Part shown: positions 16,330-17,793 of the stretch, in pieces
Layout: each line of letters opens with the position of its first letter
Numbering within the stretch: position 1 is the stretch's first letter
DNA from: Intrasporangium_A sp051961875
GTDB lineage: Bacteria; Actinomycetota; Actinomycetes; Actinomycetales; Dermatophilaceae
Length of the DNA stretch: 17,793 nt
NCBI RefSeq assembly: GCF_051961875.1
Contig: NZ_JBQCCV010000134.1
Location: 1 to 17,793, forward strand
Direction: 5' to 3'
Notes under the pieces: model-generated
Seen by the model: the letters and a program-made list of their open reading frames with translations, nothing else
Databases searched by the model: none
What the model was told of the DNA's origin: nothing
Program-made: the position numbers and the translations under genes

Positions 16330-16727
16330 CCGACTCGACCGGCTCCTGCGCTGGTTCGAGGTATCCGCGCGCCGAGCATCTCGGCACCGATACCTCGAAC
16401 CAGCGCGAGGACCTCGACGTCCTCGCCTTCTATGTCCCCACCGCGGACACCGACGCGGTGCTGAGCGCCGTCTTCGCGGCGGGGGCCGGGGCGGTCGGGG
16501 ACTACCGCGACTGCGCGTTCGTCATGCCGGGGACCGGGCAGTTCCGCCCCGTCGCGGGAGCGAACCCGACCATCGGCGAGGTCGGAGCCCTCGAGCACGT
16601 CGCCGAGCACCGGGTCGAGGTCGTGCTGCCACGACGCCTGCGTCGGGACGTCGTCGCAGCCCTCAAGGCCGCGCACCCCTACGAGGAGCCCGCCTTCCAC
16701 GTCCTCGAGACGGCCCCGCTCACCTGA
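16326..16727 (+). CDS. Stand-alone NIF3/YqfO C-terminal-type domain protein
   Basis: From GTG 16326 the product is 133 residues. Residues from about 37 match the small alpha/beta domain (COG3323 type, CutA/PII-like) found alone or inserted in NIF3/YqfO proteins: LAFYVPTADTDAVLSAVFAAGAG, GDYRDCAF, GTGQFRPVAGANPTIGEVG, VEVVLPRRL and the closing AAHPYEEPAFHVLE. The biological function is unknown; metal or small-ligand binding is suspected for the family. The start is odd. The family normally begins right before the FYVP strand, but there is no ATG, GTG or TTG in frame there; the only in-frame start is GTG 16326, overlapping the echA stop. The first 34 residues are therefore extra, and residues 8-27 are encoded by a 59-nt palindrome. 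Either the palindrome is translated, or the original start was lost. Confidence 0.75.
   Translation: MTDSTGSCAGSRYPRAEHLGTDTSNQREDLDVLAFYVPTADTDAVLSAVFAAGAGAVGDYRDCAFVMPGTGQFRPVAGANPTIGEVGALEHVAEHRVEVVLPRRLRRDVVAALKAAHPYEEPAFHVLETAPLT
16348..16406. repeat. 59-nt palindromic element with 18-bp arms inside the NIF3-like gene start
   Basis: GCGCTGGTTCGAGGTATC (16348-16365) is perfectly complementary to GATACCTCGAACCAGCGC (16389-16406). Inside it GCCGAG (16371-16376) pairs with CTCGGC (16380-16385) around a CAT loop. The result is a long hairpin in RNA or a cruciform in DNA. It could be a dispersed palindromic repeat, a terminator-like or mRNA-stability structure after echA, or a protein-binding site. 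It is open in the NIF3-like frame. Confidence 0.85.
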
Positions 16728-16735
16728 GCGTCCCC

Positions 16736-16806
16736 CGCGAACGGACCGTTCGCGGCCGAGCGGACCGGTAGACCGTCCGGCTCGAACCGGAACGGACCGT
16801 TCGAGC
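16736..16806. repeat. Cluster of AACGGACCGTT palindromes upstream of etfB
   Basis: The 14-mer GAACGGACCGTTCG occurs at 16739-16752 and 16790-16803, 51 bp apart. The first sits in a longer palindrome CGCGAACGGACCGTTCGCG (16736-16754), nine bases after the NIF3-like gene stop. The second lies between arms GCTCGAAC (16780-16787) and GTTCGAGC (16799-16806). Between them GAGCGGAC and GTCCGGCTC (16759-16783) form another imperfect hairpin. They may be paired operators (TetR-family style) for etfB, a terminator for the upstream operon, or both. Confidence 0.55.
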
Positions 16807-16947
16807 AGGAGGGTCAGTCGGGTGGTGAGCGTCACGCCCTTCGGATGGGGGTGCGGCAGAGCCACGGTGCCAAGATGGTGGGCAGTGTCGACGCCGCGCA
16901 GAGCGGCCGGCAGACCACCCACCCGCAACGGAAGAGGACGTTCACCC

Positions 16948-17739
16948 ATGAACATCGTCGTCTGTGTCAAGCACGTGCCGGACGCCCAGGCGGAGCGCAC
17001 GTTCAACGCATCGGACAACACGACGGACCGCGAGAACGTCGACGGCCTGCTGTCGGAGCTCGACGAGTATGCCGTCGAGGCAGCGCTGAAGCTGGTCGAG
17101 GCCGGCGAGGGCGAGGTGACCGTGGTGACGGTCGGACCCGACCAGGCCGCCGACGCGATCAAGAAGGCGCTGCAGATGGGTGCCGACAAGGGCGTGCACG
17201 TCAAGGACGACGCGATCCACGGCTCCGACGCCATCGCCACCTCGCTCGTGCTCGCCGAGGCGATCAAAAAGGCCACGGCGGACGCACCCGCCGACCTCGT
17301 CATCACCGGTATGGCGAGCACCGACGGCACGATGGGCGTCGTCCCGACGATGCTCGCCGAGCGGCTCGGCCTCCCGGCCGTCACGTACGCCTCCGACCTG
17401 ACCGTCGAGGGTGGCAAGGCGACGATCCGCCGCGACGGGGACGTCTCGACCCAGACGATCGAGGCGGCCCTCCCGGCGCTCGTCTCGGTCACCGACCAGA
17501 TCAACGAGCCGCGCTACCCGTCCTTCAAGGGCATCATGGCGGCGAAGAAGAAGCCGGTCGAGGAGTGGAGCCTCGCCGACCTCGGCATCGACGCCGGCCA
17601 GGTCGGGCTCGACGCGGCCTGGACCAAGGTCGACGCCTTCGCCGCGCGTCCGCCGCGCACCCAGGGCGAGATCGTCGCCGACGAGGGCGATGGCGGCAAG
17701 AAGCTCGCCGAGTTCCTCGCGTCGCGCAAGTTCATCTGA
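16948..17739 (+). CDS. etfB: Electron transfer flavoprotein beta subunit
   Basis: Forms the FAD-containing ETF heterodimer with EtfA, taking electrons from acyl-CoA and other dehydrogenases in the cytoplasm. The 263-residue product has the family length. It starts MNIVVCVKHVPDAQAERTF, continues with the conserved LSELDEYAVEAALKLVE (53-69) and VTVVTVGPDQAADAIKKALQMGAD, and holds the AMP/adenine-binding signature region ITGMASTDGTMGVVPTMLAERLGLPAVTYAS. ATG 16948 is preceded by AGAGGA nine bases upstream; the frame extends further back but that part shows no family similarity. A 220-bp upstream region with palindromes suggests its own promoter. It lies 29 bp before etfA. Confidence 0.96.
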   Translation: MNIVVCVKHVPDAQAERTFNASDNTTDRENVDGLLSELDEYAVEAALKLVEAGEGEVTVVTVGPDQAADAIKKALQMGADKGVHVKDDAIHGSDAIATSLVLAEAIKKATADAPADLVITGMASTDGTMGVVPTMLAERLGLPAVTYASDLTVEGGKATIRRDGDVSTQTIEAALPALVSVTDQINEPRYPSFKGIMAAKKKPVEEWSLADLGIDAGQVGLDAAWTKVDAFAARPPRTQGEIVADEGDGGKKLAEFLASRKFI

Positions 17740-17752
17740 TCGACCGGCCAGC

Positions 17753-17760
17753 AAAGGAGA
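17753..17760 (+). promoter_or_regulatory. Ribosome binding site of etfA
   Basis: AAAGGAGA lies eight bases before ATG 17769. It is the strongest Shine-Dalgarno sequence in the window and supports the start of the truncated gene at the right edge. Confidence 0.85.
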
Positions 17761-17768
17761 TTCACGTC

Positions 17769-17793
17769 ATGGCTGAAGTTCTCGTCCTCGTCG
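17769..17793 (+). CDS. etfA: Electron transfer flavoprotein alpha subunit (only first codons in window)
   Basis: Only eight residues are visible (MAEVLVLV), cut by the window edge. The call rests on position: it follows etfB by 29 bp on the same strand with a strong ribosome site, the usual etfBA order, and the start MAEVLVLV is typical of EtfA. The sequence alone would not identify it. Confidence 0.75.

Noticed and set aside
16348..16406. Ends of an insertion sequence or miniature transposon
   Set aside because: No flanking target-site duplication is evident and the arms are only 23 bases apart, too close for a transposon; a palindromic repeat or structured element is more likely.
16736..16754. 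LexA (SOS) box, because of CGAAC...GTTCG
   Set aside because: The actinobacterial box has four bases between CGAAC and GTTCG; here there are five, and no DNA-repair gene is adjacent.
16822..16947. An upstream in-frame extension of etfB starting at GTG 16822
   Set aside because: EtfB proteins start at MNIVVCVKHVPD; the added residues are Arg/Pro-rich without family similarity, while ATG 16948 has a proper ribosome site.

Overview
The window is about 17.8 kb of very GC-rich DNA with tightly packed, overlapping genes, GTG starts and strong G/C preference at third codon positions. The gene content and order (divergent glgP, then glgE-treS-mak-glgB) match Actinomycetota. The protein style and gene set suggest Micrococcales, perhaps an Intrasporangiaceae/Dermatophilaceae-type organism, but this genus-level guess is inference only. 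No tRNA, rRNA, insertion sequence, phage gene or CRISPR array is visible.

Positions 1-9103 (minus strand) hold one operon, read right to left: glgE, treS, mak, glgB, pgm (pgm is cut by the left edge). All junctions overlap or touch (1-nt gap, TGATG, ATGA, ATGA), so the five genes are probably translationally coupled. Together they encode the GlgE route to alpha-glucan. TreS turns trehalose into maltose, Mak phosphorylates it to maltose-1-phosphate, GlgE polymerises that into linear 1,4-glucan and GlgB adds 1,6 branches. Pgm links glucose-1-P and glucose-6-P. Divergent from glgE, glgP (9237-11825) is the glucan phosphorylase that releases glucose-1-P, the substrate of Pgm. The 133-bp divergent region carries a tandem CTTGCAR motif and a -10 box for each gene placed so that both mRNAs should be leaderless.

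Positions 11826-12743 hold a strong hairpin terminator after glgP, an isolated TauE/SafE-type membrane exporter, and a small convergent intergenic region. glgX, the debranching enzyme, follows on the minus strand (12744-14879) and completes glycogen breakdown.

Positions 14880-15040 form a second divergent regulatory region, with a 30-bp near-perfect direct repeat (period 32) centred on GAGCGCTC, resembling LacI-family operators. To its right is a plus-strand operon of three overlapping genes: a YbjN-domain protein, an enoyl-CoA hydratase-family protein and a small stand-alone NIF3/YqfO C-terminal-type domain protein. A 59-nt near-perfect palindrome lies inside the start of the last gene. After a 220-bp region with repeated AACGGACCGTT palindromes come etfB and the first codons of etfA (electron transfer flavoprotein), probably serving acyl-CoA or other flavoprotein dehydrogenases.

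The metabolic genes are standard and well preserved. I see no clearly new multi-gene system. The unexplained signals are non-coding: the in-frame palindrome at 16348-16406, the paired operator-like repeats, the consistent leaderless architecture, and a strand-independent excess of the 7-mer GTATGCC.
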